In this document: positions 24,605 to 32,090 of the stretch, in pieces
Layout: every line of letters starts with the position of its first letter
How positions within the stretch are numbered: the first letter of the stretch is position 1
Origin: Rhizobiaceae bacterium
Lineage (GTDB): Bacteria; Pseudomonadota; Alphaproteobacteria; Rhizobiales; Rhizobiaceae
DNA: 39,168 bases
Assembly: GCA_017644105.1 (NCBI GenBank)
Contig: JAEPMD010000030.1
Span: 1-39,168, forward strand
Direction of reading: 5' to 3'
The notes under the pieces: generated by a model
What the model saw: the letters and a program-made list of their open reading frames with translations, nothing else
Told to the model about the DNA's origin: nothing
Databases searched by the model: none
Position numbers and translations under genes: made by a program

Positions 24605-25623
24605 GTGTTGCAGTATCATTTGACAATGTAAACATTGTCTTTGGCAATGACCCTGATGCCGCATTGCCATTGATGGATGAAGGCAAATCACGTGAAGACA
24701 TTCAAGCAGAATGCGGCCAGATCTTGGGCGTGCATAATTGCTCGCTCGACGTAAATGAAGGCGAAATCCTTGTGCTTATGGGCTTGTCTGGATCGGGTAA
24801 ATCGACGCTTCTGCGTTCGGTCAACGGGCTCAACAAGGTCGTTCGTGGCTCCGTCAACGTCAATACCGGCGAGGGCATGGTGGATGTCGCCAATGCTTCA
24901 AAAGCACAACTGAAACAAATTCGTCGTTCGCGCGTTGCAATGGTCTTCCAACAATTTGGGCTGCTGCCTTGGCGCACTGTGTCGGATAATGTCGGCTTTG
25001 GTCTTGAAGTGGCTGGCGTTGCTGCAAATGAAAAGCAGTCACGCGTCCAACAACAGCTCGAACTCGTTGGCTTGTCAGACTGGGCTGATCGACAAGTTGG
25101 TGAACTCTCGGGCGGTATGCAGCAAAGGGTAGGGCTTGCGCGCGCTTTTGCCACTGAAGCGCCAATATTGCTCATGGATGAGCCGTTTTCCGCGCTTGAT
25201 CCTTTGATTAGAACTCGTTTGCAAGATGAATTGCTGGAGCTGCAAGCGCGCTTGAAACGCACGATCATCTTTGTGAGCCACGATTTGGACGAAGCCTTCA
25301 AACTGGGTGACAAGATTGTCATTATGGAAGGTGGCCGCATTGTACAATCTGGTGAACCGCGCGCGATCTTCTCCAATCCGGTTAATCAATATGTGGCAGA
25401 TTTCGTTCAACATATGAACCCGCTCAGCGTTTTGACCGCGCAAGATATCATGGAGCCCATTCAAGGCCGCGCACCAACAGAGGTCGTGACAATGGAAACA
25501 CCATTGGAGAAAATCATGGACCAGCTGGGCAGTTCTATCGAAGCTGTCGCGGTTCATGATGACCAAGGCGAGCCTGTCGGGCAAATCAACCCGCAATCGA
25601 TCGTCAATGCGCTAAATAAGTAG
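24601..25623 (+). CDS. choV: Choline ABC transporter ATP-binding protein
   Basis: A 340-aa ATPase powering choline import. Walker A is GLSGSGKST (61-69), Q-loop VFQQFGLLPW, signature LSGGMQQRV, Walker B ILLMDEPFSALD and switch His in FVSHDLDEA. The family-specific N-terminal extension (MDEGKSREDIQAECGQILGV) marks the glycine betaine/choline group (ProV/OpuAA/ChoV). After the ATPase domain (to about 270) comes a shortened C-terminal part resembling a single CBS-type motif (VTMETPLEKIMDQLGSSIEAVAV). It overlaps choW by 4 bases and is followed by a strong terminator. Choline taken up would be oxidised to glycine betaine or respired; bet genes are not in the window. Confidence 0.95.
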   Translation: MSVAVSFDNVNIVFGNDPDAALPLMDEGKSREDIQAECGQILGVHNCSLDVNEGEILVLMGLSGSGKSTLLRSVNGLNKVVRGSVNVNTGEGMVDVANASKAQLKQIRRSRVAMVFQQFGLLPWRTVSDNVGFGLEVAGVAANEKQSRVQQQLELVGLSDWADRQVGELSGGMQQRVGLARAFATEAPILLMDEPFSALDPLIRTRLQDELLELQARLKRTIIFVSHDLDEAFKLGDKIVIMEGGRIVQSGEPRAIFSNPVNQYVADFVQHMNPLSVLTAQDIMEPIQGRAPTEVVTMETPLEKIMDQLGSSIEAVAVHDDQGEPVGQINPQSIVNALNK

Positions 25624-25650
25624 ATAGATGTTCGTAACTACCGAGACATG

Positions 25651-25676
25651 ACACGGCCATAGTGCCGTGTTTTTTT
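25651..25676 (+). terminator. Rho-independent terminator of choXWV
   Basis: Arms ACACGGC and GCCGTGT with a 6-base loop (CATAGT), followed directly by a run of seven T. It lies 28 bases after the choV stop. Confidence 0.9.
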
Positions 25677-25695
25677 GTGTCAAATATTTATCAAG

Positions 25696-25753
25696 TATCT
25701 GAAATATATGATTTTTTTATTTCTGAACGCTGTATGAACACACCTTTCAGATA
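25696..25753. repeat. Split 9-bp inverted repeat upstream of the curlin gene
   Basis: TATCTGAAA (25696-25704) and TTTCAGATA (25745-25753) are perfect inverse copies 40 bases apart, centred about 49 bases apart. They lie 70-130 bases before the first curlin gene and could be paired binding sites for a regulator of the curli operon, or chance in AT-rich DNA. Confidence 0.4.
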
Positions 25754-25825
25754 AAGTTCAAGCGCGGGTTCCTATAACCGAATTGCAAGTTACGCAAGTT
25801 TAACAAAATTCGAAGGAACACACTC

Positions 25826-26254
25826 ATGACACGCAAACTTATTATCTCTACAGCGCTTATTTTGGGCACAATGATCGCACCAAGCATGGCCAATGATGTA
25901 TCTATCCAGCAATTTGGTTTCGGCAATTCTGCTGGTGGTGGACAGCAAGGTTGGTTCAACATCATCGGTGTTTACCAAAATGGTGGCAACAACACTGTTG
26001 CCAGCACACAAGACGGCAATCACAATGTTGCAGGCACAGGCCAAGAGGGTTTTAACCACCACTCAACAACTGATCAATTGGGCAGCTTTAACACAGCTGG
26101 TGTTGGTCAGTTCGGTGCAAACCACACGTCCATTTTAAGCCAAGATGGTCACGGCAATATCGCAGCAGGCGTACAGATCGGGAATGGCTGCTCTGCTGAA
26201 GTTGATCAAAACGGTGCAGGTAATACGGCAGCCTTTGTACAGGTTTGCCCATAA
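25826..26254 (+). CDS. Curlin-repeat protein (CsgA/CsgB-like amyloid subunit)
   Basis: A 142-aa secreted protein with a signal peptide (KLIISTALILGTMIAPSMA; cleavage near 22) and about five 22-residue repeats, each with two Q-x-G-x-x-N units: for example QFGFGN, YQNGGNN, QDGNHN, QEGFNH, QLGSFN, QFGANH, QDGHGN, QIGNG, QNGAGN. This is the curlin pattern, in which stacked Gln and Asn ladders form a beta-helical amyloid. The C-terminal repeats carry two cysteines (GNGCSAE and VQVCP), not found in E. coli CsgA, possibly a capping disulfide. GAAGGAAC precedes the ATG. It is upstream of csgH; the secretion pore csgG is not here. Whether it is the major subunit or nucleator cannot be told. Confidence 0.85.
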   Translation: MTRKLIISTALILGTMIAPSMANDVSIQQFGFGNSAGGGQQGWFNIIGVYQNGGNNTVASTQDGNHNVAGTGQEGFNHHSTTDQLGSFNTAGVGQFGANHTSILSQDGHGNIAAGVQIGNGCSAEVDQNGAGNTAAFVQVCP

Positions 26255-26266
26255 TGGAGGCCGCAA

Positions 26267-26304
26267 TTCCGATGGCATTGAGCAATTGCAAAATGCCATC
26301 GGAA
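26267..26304 (+). ncRNA. Perfect 13-bp intercistronic stem-loop, curlin gene to csgH
   Basis: Arms TTCCGATGGCATT and AATGCCATCGGAA pair perfectly over 13 bases around a 12-base loop that itself contains GCAATTGC. It lies 12 bases after the curlin stop and 24 bases before csgH. No T-run follows, so it should not fully stop transcription; it probably stabilises the curlin mRNA or attenuates csgH. Confidence 0.7.
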
Positions 26305-26328
26305 ATTTGAGTTTCAGGAGAAAATACC

Positions 26329-26712
26329 ATGATTATGAAGAATAAATTCATCCAAGGTGGTTTCATCGCAAGTATGTTGCTGCCAGCCATAGTTGGCTAT
26401 TCTGTTGTTGGCGTGAATGCGCTTGAAACCAATCAAGATGCAAAATGCCAAATCGAGGCGATTGAGGACGGTAATGTATTATATGTGCAAGCCAAATATC
26501 TCTCTGACCATGGCGGAATTGGCAGCTATCAATTTGGTGTATCCAATGGCGGTGGCGTGAATATCAATCAAGGCGGATCATTCCAGACATTGGGTGATGA
26601 GCCGCAAGTTCTAAGCCAAGTTGTCTTGAGCCGCGGTGCAAAAAACTATGATGCAAATTTGCATATCATCTTTGAAAATGAAGTCGCTGAATGCCAAACA
26701 ACATTCCGCTAA
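26329..26712 (+). CDS. csgH: CsgH-type curli chaperone / assembly inhibitor
   Basis: A 127-aa periplasmic protein matching CsgH, the alphaproteobacterial functional analogue of CsgC that binds curlin subunits and stops premature amyloid growth. After a hydrophobic signal segment (about 8-33) the mature domain contains CQIEAIEDGNVLYVQAKYL, then GGIGSYQFGVSNGGGVNINQGG, SFQTLG, VLSQVVLSRGAKNYDANL and a final VAECQTTF; the first and last blocks each carry a cysteine, as expected for this immunoglobulin-like fold. CAGGAG lies 8 bases before the ATG. Its place directly behind a curlin gene strongly supports the assignment. A terminator follows 23 bases after the stop. Confidence 0.85.
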   Translation: MIMKNKFIQGGFIASMLLPAIVGYSVVGVNALETNQDAKCQIEAIEDGNVLYVQAKYLSDHGGIGSYQFGVSNGGGVNINQGGSFQTLGDEPQVLSQVVLSRGAKNYDANLHIIFENEVAECQTTFR

Positions 26713-26735
26713 ATCAAAATCATTTCAGATATTGA

Positions 26736-26762
26736 AAGCTCCGCAATGTGCGGGGCTTTTTT
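26736..26762 (+). terminator. Rho-independent terminator after csgH
   Basis: Nine-base arms AAGCTCCGC and GCGGGGCTT (one T-G pair), a 5-base loop, then a run of T. It closes the curlin-csgH unit. Confidence 0.88.
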
Positions 26763-26790
26763 GTTTTAAATCAATGATTTAATTAAAATT

Positions 26791-26807
26791 TTCCATAGTT
26801 AATGGAA
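26791..26807. promoter_or_regulatory. Palindrome upstream of the second curlin gene
   Basis: TTCCAT, 5 bases, ATGGAA: perfect 6-bp arms about 85 bases before the start of the second curlin-repeat gene. It may be an operator; arms are short. Confidence 0.3.
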
Positions 26808-26890
26808 GATGAATGAAGGGTTCTGATTGCGTTCAGTCTGGGGCGTTTATGGTCATGATAACGAACAACTTAACTTCAAAGGAACAGACC

Positions 26891-27310
26891 ATGACAAAGA
26901 CAACAACACTGACAAAAATACTATCATCCACATTGGCATCAGCAACAATTTTGGCGGCGTTGGCCATGCCAGCAAACGCAGGCGGGCAGATCCAATTCCA
27001 AATCAATGCTCAGAACGAACAAGATGAAAAAGCCATCAAAACCGGTTTGGCGTTCTACTCAATTTACAAAGGCATCAAATCGCAAGGTGGCATTACACAA
27101 AACGGCAATGGCAATATTGCGGGTGTTTTGCAAAACGGATTTGGCAATCAAGGTATTATCCACCAAGAGGGCGATGGCCATAATGGTTCGATCCAGCAAA
27201 CCGGCAACAACAACTCGCATGGTTTGTTCCAATTCGGCAAGAACACCGATGCGCATGTAAACCAAACCGGCGATAATGGTGCAGGGGCAACTTTTACCTT
27301 TGGCTGGTAA
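26891..27310 (+). CDS. Second curlin-repeat protein (CsgA/CsgB-like)
   Basis: A 139-aa secreted protein with a signal peptide ending PANAGG (cleavage near residue 31), a charged spacer (NEQDEKAIKTGLAFYSIYKGIKSQ read as two blocks), and about three and a half 22-residue curlin repeats: TQNGNGN, LQNGFGN, HQEGDGHN, QQTGNNN, FQFGKNT, NQTGDNG. It is shorter in repeats than the first copy and lacks cysteine; its C-terminus ATFTFGW is aromatic. I take the start at 26891 (AAAGGAA upstream); an ATG at 26813 in frame has no site. It has its own terminator and sits after the csgH terminator, so it is probably a separate transcription unit. It might act as nucleator (CsgB-like) to the other, which is inference. 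Confidence 0.82.
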   Translation: MTKTTTLTKILSSTLASATILAALAMPANAGGQIQFQINAQNEQDEKAIKTGLAFYSIYKGIKSQGGITQNGNGNIAGVLQNGFGNQGIIHQEGDGHNGSIQQTGNNNSHGLFQFGKNTDAHVNQTGDNGAGATFTFGW

Positions 27311-27329
27311 GATAACTAGTTCATATTGA

Positions 27330-27363
27330 AACCCACCGAGACTCGTTCCCGGTGGGTTTTTTG
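27330..27363 (+). terminator. Rho-independent terminator after second curlin gene
   Basis: Nine-base perfect arms AACCCACCG and CGGTGGGTT around an 11-base loop, followed by a T-run. It also lies 6 bases before the end of the convergent CDGSH-GltS gene, so it may serve both directions in part. Confidence 0.9.
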
Positions 27364-27368
27364 TTTGA

Positions 27369-28913
27369 CTACTTCAGTCCAACGCCTGCGAATTGAACGC
27401 CGCTTAGCTCCGCCATTTCGCGTTTCCATGTTGTGATGTCGCTTTTGGAGAGATCGCTGAGATTATCGTGACCGCAAGCGCGCGCCAAAACCTGCATGAG
27501 TTTGACACTTGCGCCAAAATAACGCGCTAATCTTTCCGCACCATTTTGAACGTTCAACCGTGCTCGCAGCTCGGGTTTTTGCGTTGCTATGCCAGCTGGA
27601 CAATTGTTGGAGTTACACATGCGCGCGGCTATGCAGCCAACGGCCTGCATAGCTGAATTGGACACTGCAATTGCATCTGCGCCTAGCGCCTTGGCTTTGA
27701 CGAAGTCTTCGGCCACGCGCAATCCGCCGGTGATCACCAACGTCACATCGCGTCCAGCGCGTTGATCAAGATGCTTGCGAGCCCGGGCAAGGGCAGGGAT
27801 TGTTGGAACCGAGATGTGATTTCTAAAAATCAATGGTGCAGCACCTGTGCCACCACCGCGACCATCTAAAATGATGTAATCGGCGCTGGCTTCAAGCGCA
27901 AAATCAATATCATCTTCAATGTGATTGGCAGACAGCTTGAACCCGATCGGAATGCCGCCTGAGCGTTCACGCACTTCGTCGGCAATTTTTTTGAAATCCG
28001 CTGCTGTTTTCAAATCGGGGAAAGTCGCGGGCGAAATCGCGCTTTGGCCGGGTTCCAAACCGCGTACTTCCGCGATCTTGCCTTGCACTTTATCGCCGGG
28101 CAAATGACCACCCGTGCCGGTTTTTGCACCTTGCCCACCTTTAAAATGGAAAGCCTGCACTTTTTCGACAAGCTCAGGCTTCCAGCCAAATTGCGCAGAC
28201 GCAAGCTCGTAGAAATAGCGGCTGTTTTCCGCTTGCTCTTAAGGCAACATGCCACCTTCGCCAGAACATATACCGGTGCCAGCGAGCTGTGCACCGCGGG
28301 ATAATGCGGTTTTTGCTTCTTCTGAAAGCGCGCCATAGCTCATGTCGGAGACAAATAAAGGAATATCGAGCTGTAGCGGTTTTTCAGCGCGTGGACCGAT
28401 CACGACTTCGGTTTTCACTGGCACATCATCCAAAAGCGGCTTTCGTGCCATCTGCGCAGGCAAAACCAAAATATCATCCCAATGAAGAAGATCCTTACGC
28501 GGCACACCCATGGATCCCATTTCGCCGTGATGGCCAAGTTTGGACAATCCATCTCGGGCAAGTTCATGAATGCGTGCAACGGTCGGTTCCTCCGGGGTGG
28601 CAACAGCATCTGGCGCGCCATCTTTGGCCTTTGGTTTTGGAGCGTTGTCGCCAACATTTAAATCGCCAAGCTGGGCATGGGTGCCATCGCAGAACGGCGC
28701 ATTTGCGCTTGATTTACATTGGCACAAGGCTGCACCGCCGCTTTTTTCCGCAGTGAATTTCGTGGGCGTAATGCCAGTCCCAGCATGCGATCCATCACAA
28801 AAGGGTTGTGATTTTGAGCGTCCGCATTGGCACCAATAATAGTCTTTGCCCTCAACCAAATCGACTTTGGCTGGATGTTTTGCTGCGATGATTGCTTGAT
28901 TGTCTGCTGCCAC
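27369..28913 (-). pseudogene. CDGSH / glutamate-synthase-like FMN protein, broken by an in-frame TAA
   Basis: One reading frame of 515 codons interrupted by a single TAA (28239-28241, codon 225). Residues 1-80 hold two CDGSH iron-sulfur motifs (C28, C30, C39, H43; C64, C66, C75, H79), each able to bind a [2Fe-2S] cluster. The rest is the FMN-binding glutamate-synthase-like domain, with FVSDMSYGALSEEAKTAL before the stop and, after it, GGQGAKTGTGGHLPG, DGRGGGTGAAPL and the [3Fe-4S] cysteines CIAARMCNSNNCPAGIATQ. Reading across, ...GEGGMLP-stop-EQAENSRYFYELA continues without a gap; in relatives this position is Glu (GAA), one base from TAA. Two ORFs of 224 and 263 aa result. It is divergent from a LysR gene with a palindrome between. 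Pseudogene or sequence error. Confidence 0.85.
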
Positions 28914-28992
28914 GATGATCCTCCGCTAAAATATGATGGTGGCAACTTAACAAGTTCTATTTCTGATGATAAGCCTCGGTAAAAGCAAAAGC

Positions 28993-29011
28993 TGTTCTAA
29001 ATTTTAGAACA
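28993..29011. promoter_or_regulatory. Perfect 19-bp palindrome, probable LysR operator
   Basis: TGTTCTAAA-T-TTTAGAACA: perfect 9-bp arms around one base. It contains the T-N11-A layout of LysR boxes (TTCTAAATTTTAGAA). It ends 13 bases before the LysR start codon and lies 80 bases before the divergent CDGSH-GltS start, so bound regulator could repress its own gene and control the other. Confidence 0.75.
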
Positions 29012-29024
29012 GGTGGGAGGTGGT

Positions 29025-29915
29025 ATGGGCCAGATTGAAGATTTCAGATTATTTATTGAAGTGGTTGATCAGGAGAGTATCTCCAAAGCGGCAAACAAAT
29101 TAAATATCGCAAAATCTGCCGTTAGCCGCAGATTAGCACTGTTAGAAGATCGCTATTCAGCCAAATTGATCAATCGCGAACCAGGGAATTGGAGCGTCAC
29201 CACTACGGGTCGGGAGCTTTACCAGCGTGCTGTCCGACTTGTGGGTGATATGGATGAGATCGACACGGATTTTAAAGATGTCGCCCATCGCATAGGTGGG
29301 TCTTTGACGATCTCAGTCCCACAGGAATTTGGACAATCAGCATTGCGCGGATTTTTGCTGGATTTCAGCGTAAAATATCCGGAAATTCAGCTGACACTGA
29401 CATTTGAAAATAGATTTGTTGATCTTGAGCATGAGAATTATGACTTCGCCATCCGCATTTCGAACAGCAAGCCCACAGGTTTTTCCGTCAAACATATCGG
29501 CTGCGCCAAACATCAGCTTTACGCCAGCAGAGACTACATCGAAAAACACGGCATGCCCAAAGATATCTGCGAATTAACGGACCATAAGATCTTGGGATCG
29601 GGCATTGCAAAGCGCAGTGTGATGGAATTCACATCAGATAGCGGCAAACCAATTATGTTTCCCTTTCAATCCGCGATGAGTTGTAACAGCGGAATGTTTT
29701 TGATCGATGCGACTTTGCGCTCTTTGGGCATTTGTCGTTTGCCGGATTTTGTTGCGAAAGCCCATGTTGATCGCGGAGAGCTATTGGAAGTATTGCCTGA
29801 TATCGCTTACAGCGATCTCGGCATTTATCTCATCCATGCCGAAAGCCGCCGTTTGAATAAGCGCATGCGTCTATTTTCAGATGAACTTGATAAACTGTTT
29901 GATAAAGCGGAGTAA
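29025..29915 (+). CDS. LysR-family transcriptional regulator (divergent from CDGSH-GltS gene)
   Basis: A 296-aa LysR-type regulator. The helix-turn-helix is residues 4-64 (IEDFRLFIEVVDQESISKAA, then LNIAKSAVSRRLALLEDRY), followed by the effector domain (about 90-290, beginning GSLTISVPQEFGQSALRGFL). This is the subgroup close to DhcR/AaeR/CrgA-like regulators that respond to small aromatic or electrophilic compounds; the inducer is not known. The start at 29025 follows GGGAGG at close spacing; an in-frame start at 29013 would overlap the palindrome. The divergent layout with the CDGSH-GltS gene is the classic LysR regulator-target arrangement. Confidence 0.9.
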   Translation: MGQIEDFRLFIEVVDQESISKAANKLNIAKSAVSRRLALLEDRYSAKLINREPGNWSVTTTGRELYQRAVRLVGDMDEIDTDFKDVAHRIGGSLTISVPQEFGQSALRGFLLDFSVKYPEIQLTLTFENRFVDLEHENYDFAIRISNSKPTGFSVKHIGCAKHQLYASRDYIEKHGMPKDICELTDHKILGSGIAKRSVMEFTSDSGKPIMFPFQSAMSCNSGMFLIDATLRSLGICRLPDFVAKAHVDRGELLEVLPDIAYSDLGIYLIHAESRRLNKRMRLFSDELDKLFDKAE

Positions 29916-30060
29916 ATTCAGATAGATAGCCTGTTCATATTGTGTGAATTTTCGAAAGATAATCACGCTTTAATACACAATTGAAACAACTAAATATTGT
30001 AAACTTGAAATTTTATAAGCTTTATGATTGTATTTTATCTCAAAGAGTGGGGTGAGGTAT

Positions 30061-31971
30061 ATGACAGGCAAAAAAGAACTCAATGATAGAATTCTCAATG
30101 TTGTTCCAGATGTAAAAGATCTACGTGATCGGATTTACGAACCATCATTACTGGATCTCAAATTGAGTATGTCGCCGCCAAGTCCGTCCATCAGTCCCAT
30201 TCTAGATCAGAAATTTGAAGGTGCGTGTACAGGGTTCGCTTTGGCAAGCGCGATCAACCTTCAAAACAACCTTCGACAAGCACAGCTTAAATCACAAAGC
30301 ATAATGGCGCGGTTACCGGCAAAAGTTAGCCCTCGTATGTTATATAATCTGGCCCAAATGCATGATGAATGGGATGGTGAGGATTACGAGGGTTCTTCCA
30401 TCCGCGGCGCATTAAAAGGTTTTTTCCATAATGGAGTTTGTGATGAGAAACTTGCCCCATACATTGCCGGCGATGACAACTGGTTCTTAAAGAAAGAGCA
30501 GGCTAAAAATGCGCGCTTGGTTGGTCTTGGTGCTTATTACAGATTACGTCCGGAGATCATTGATTATCATTCAGCACTGAATGAAACGGGGGTAATTTAT
30601 GCATCCGCCGAAGTCTATCGCGGGTGGCGCAACCCACGACACGGCGTAATCAAACAATCAAGCAGTCATGAAGGCGGGCATGCATTTATCATCGTCGGAT
30701 ATGATGAAAATGGTTTCCTAATCCAAAATTCCTGGGGTAGAGACTGGGGTGGTTATGCCGGTCACAGCGGAATTGCGCACTGGTCTTACGCTGATTGGGC
30801 AGAAAATGTGCGCGACGCTTGGGTATTGCGTTTGTCTGTTCCGACACCAGAATATTTTGACTTAACGCACACACCGCGTGGGAATTCTTCGCCTTCAGCC
30901 TTTGGACAAGATAAAGTATCAGCACCAAAACGAGGTGAAATCAATGGCCATTATATTCATCTTGACGATGGAAAGCTCAAAGAGCGTGATCGGTATCCTT
31001 CACCAAAAGATGTGATCAAAGAAACCGCCAATGTTCTGATTAAAGATGAAATGCGGGAAGATGAGAATGCTCGTTATCAACATTTGATGTTTTATTTCCA
31101 TGGTGGTTTGAACGGGCCAAAAGATTCAGCCCGCCGCATCCGAGCGATGAAACCTATATTCAAACGAAACGGTATCTACCCCATTCATTTCATGTGGGAA
31201 ACAGGAATTACAGAGGAACTCAAAGATGTGTTGTTCGGCGTATTTGATAAGTCCGAGAAAAGGGTTGGCAGCAATATCGACTGGAAAGACCGTATTATTG
31301 AAAAATTCTCACATTTCATTGGCACAGCAGTTTGGCGCCAGATGAAAGAGGGTGCTCACCGCTCCTTCAAAAATAATGCAGGCGGCACAGAAGCGATGAA
31401 GATTTTGCTTCAAGCCAATCTGCAGCGCAAAAAACCGCTGAAAATTCATTTTGTTGGCCATAGCGCTGGCTCAATTTTAATGGCAGAACTACTTCGCGCC
31501 AAAAATCAAATTGACAAAACACTTTCTATTGAAAGCGTATCCTTAATGGCGCCTGCTTGCACTATTGATGTTTTCAAGAAGAATTTCTCGCCATTGATCG
31601 GTCAATCCGGCGGCATCAAGGTTCTCAATCAATATAATCTGATTGATCAGCGCGAACTTGACGATACTGTTGGCCCCTATGGAAAATCTTTGCTTTATCT
31701 CGTGTCACGCGCCTTTGAGGATGAGTATAAAACAAAGGCGAGGGATAAGAGCATGCCATTGCTAGGCATGGAAAAATACAAAGAGCTTGTGGATTTGCAT
31801 AATAAACACACCATTCATTATGCCGGACGCAATGACAGGATCACAAATTCAAAAACGCATGGTGGTTTTGATAATGATCGCGCAACAATGAATCATATCT
31901 TGAAGACGATACTCGGTAAAAAACCTAGTCCGACCAAAGGCTTTATGGAGCACGAACTTAAGGGATATTAA
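30061..31971 (+). CDS. Papain-like cysteine peptidase fused to alpha/beta-hydrolase
   Basis: A 636-aa protein joining two enzyme domains. Residues about 20-260 are a C1 (papain-fold) peptidase: Gln50 and Cys56 with the papain Q-x5-C spacing (LDQKFEGACTGFA), His207 (HEGGHAFIIVGYDENG) and Asn223 (IQNSWGRDWG). There is no pro-domain and no signal peptide. A linker (about 265-335) leads to a serine hydrolase: oxyanion-type FYFHGGLNG (345-352), nucleophile elbow VGHSAGS with Ser468, and possible acid and base residues near Asp592 and His600 (GRNDRI, SKTHGGFD). The start at 30061 has GAGG 5 bases before; the open frame reaches to 30028. It stands alone between a LysR gene and pabC. A fused protease-esterase may be an effector, toxin or storage-polymer enzyme; function is unknown. 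Confidence 0.82.
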   Translation: MTGKKELNDRILNVVPDVKDLRDRIYEPSLLDLKLSMSPPSPSISPILDQKFEGACTGFALASAINLQNNLRQAQLKSQSIMARLPAKVSPRMLYNLAQMHDEWDGEDYEGSSIRGALKGFFHNGVCDEKLAPYIAGDDNWFLKKEQAKNARLVGLGAYYRLRPEIIDYHSALNETGVIYASAEVYRGWRNPRHGVIKQSSSHEGGHAFIIVGYDENGFLIQNSWGRDWGGYAGHSGIAHWSYADWAENVRDAWVLRLSVPTPEYFDLTHTPRGNSSPSAFGQDKVSAPKRGEINGHYIHLDDGKLKERDRYPSPKDVIKETANVLIKDEMREDENARYQHLMFYFHGGLNGPKDSARRIRAMKPIFKRNGIYPIHFMWETGITEELKDVLFGVFDKSEKRVGSNIDWKDRIIEKFSHFIGTAVWRQMKEGAHRSFKNNAGGTEAMKILLQANLQRKKPLKIHFVGHSAGSILMAELLRAKNQIDKTLSIESVSLMAPACTIDVFKKNFSPLIGQSGGIKVLNQYNLIDQRELDDTVGPYGKSLLYLVSRAFEDEYKTKARDKSMPLLGMEKYKELVDLHNKHTIHYAGRNDRITNSKTHGGFDNDRATMNHILKTILGKKPSPTKGFMEHELKGY

Positions 31972-32090
31972 ATAGGTTGGTTTCTGAGTGAAATCCTACC
32001 AAATAAAACCTGCCGTGAATAATGGCGCGGTAGATCTTCGATTGCACAATCATCATCAAGCATCTTCGGTTCGGCTGTGGCGCGTAAAAA

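Noticed and set aside
24702-25376. Long open frame (224 codons) on the minus strand inside choV
   Set aside because: It is the shadow of choV, rich in Ser/Arg/Thr, with no motif or ribosome-binding site.
25900-26250. Periodic DNA repeats of about 66 bases, first thought of as CRISPR-like
   Set aside because: They encode the 22-residue curlin repeats; units are imperfect and there are no unique spacers between identical repeats.
28289-28756. Open frame on the plus strand inside the CDGSH-GltS gene
   Set aside because: The other strand has clear CDGSH and glutamate-synthase motifs; this frame has odd composition and no family features.
31972-32090. Imperfect inverted repeat GGTTGG...CCTACC after the peptidase-hydrolase gene
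   Set aside because: It has a mismatch and a bulge, and no T-run on either strand, so I do not call it a terminator.
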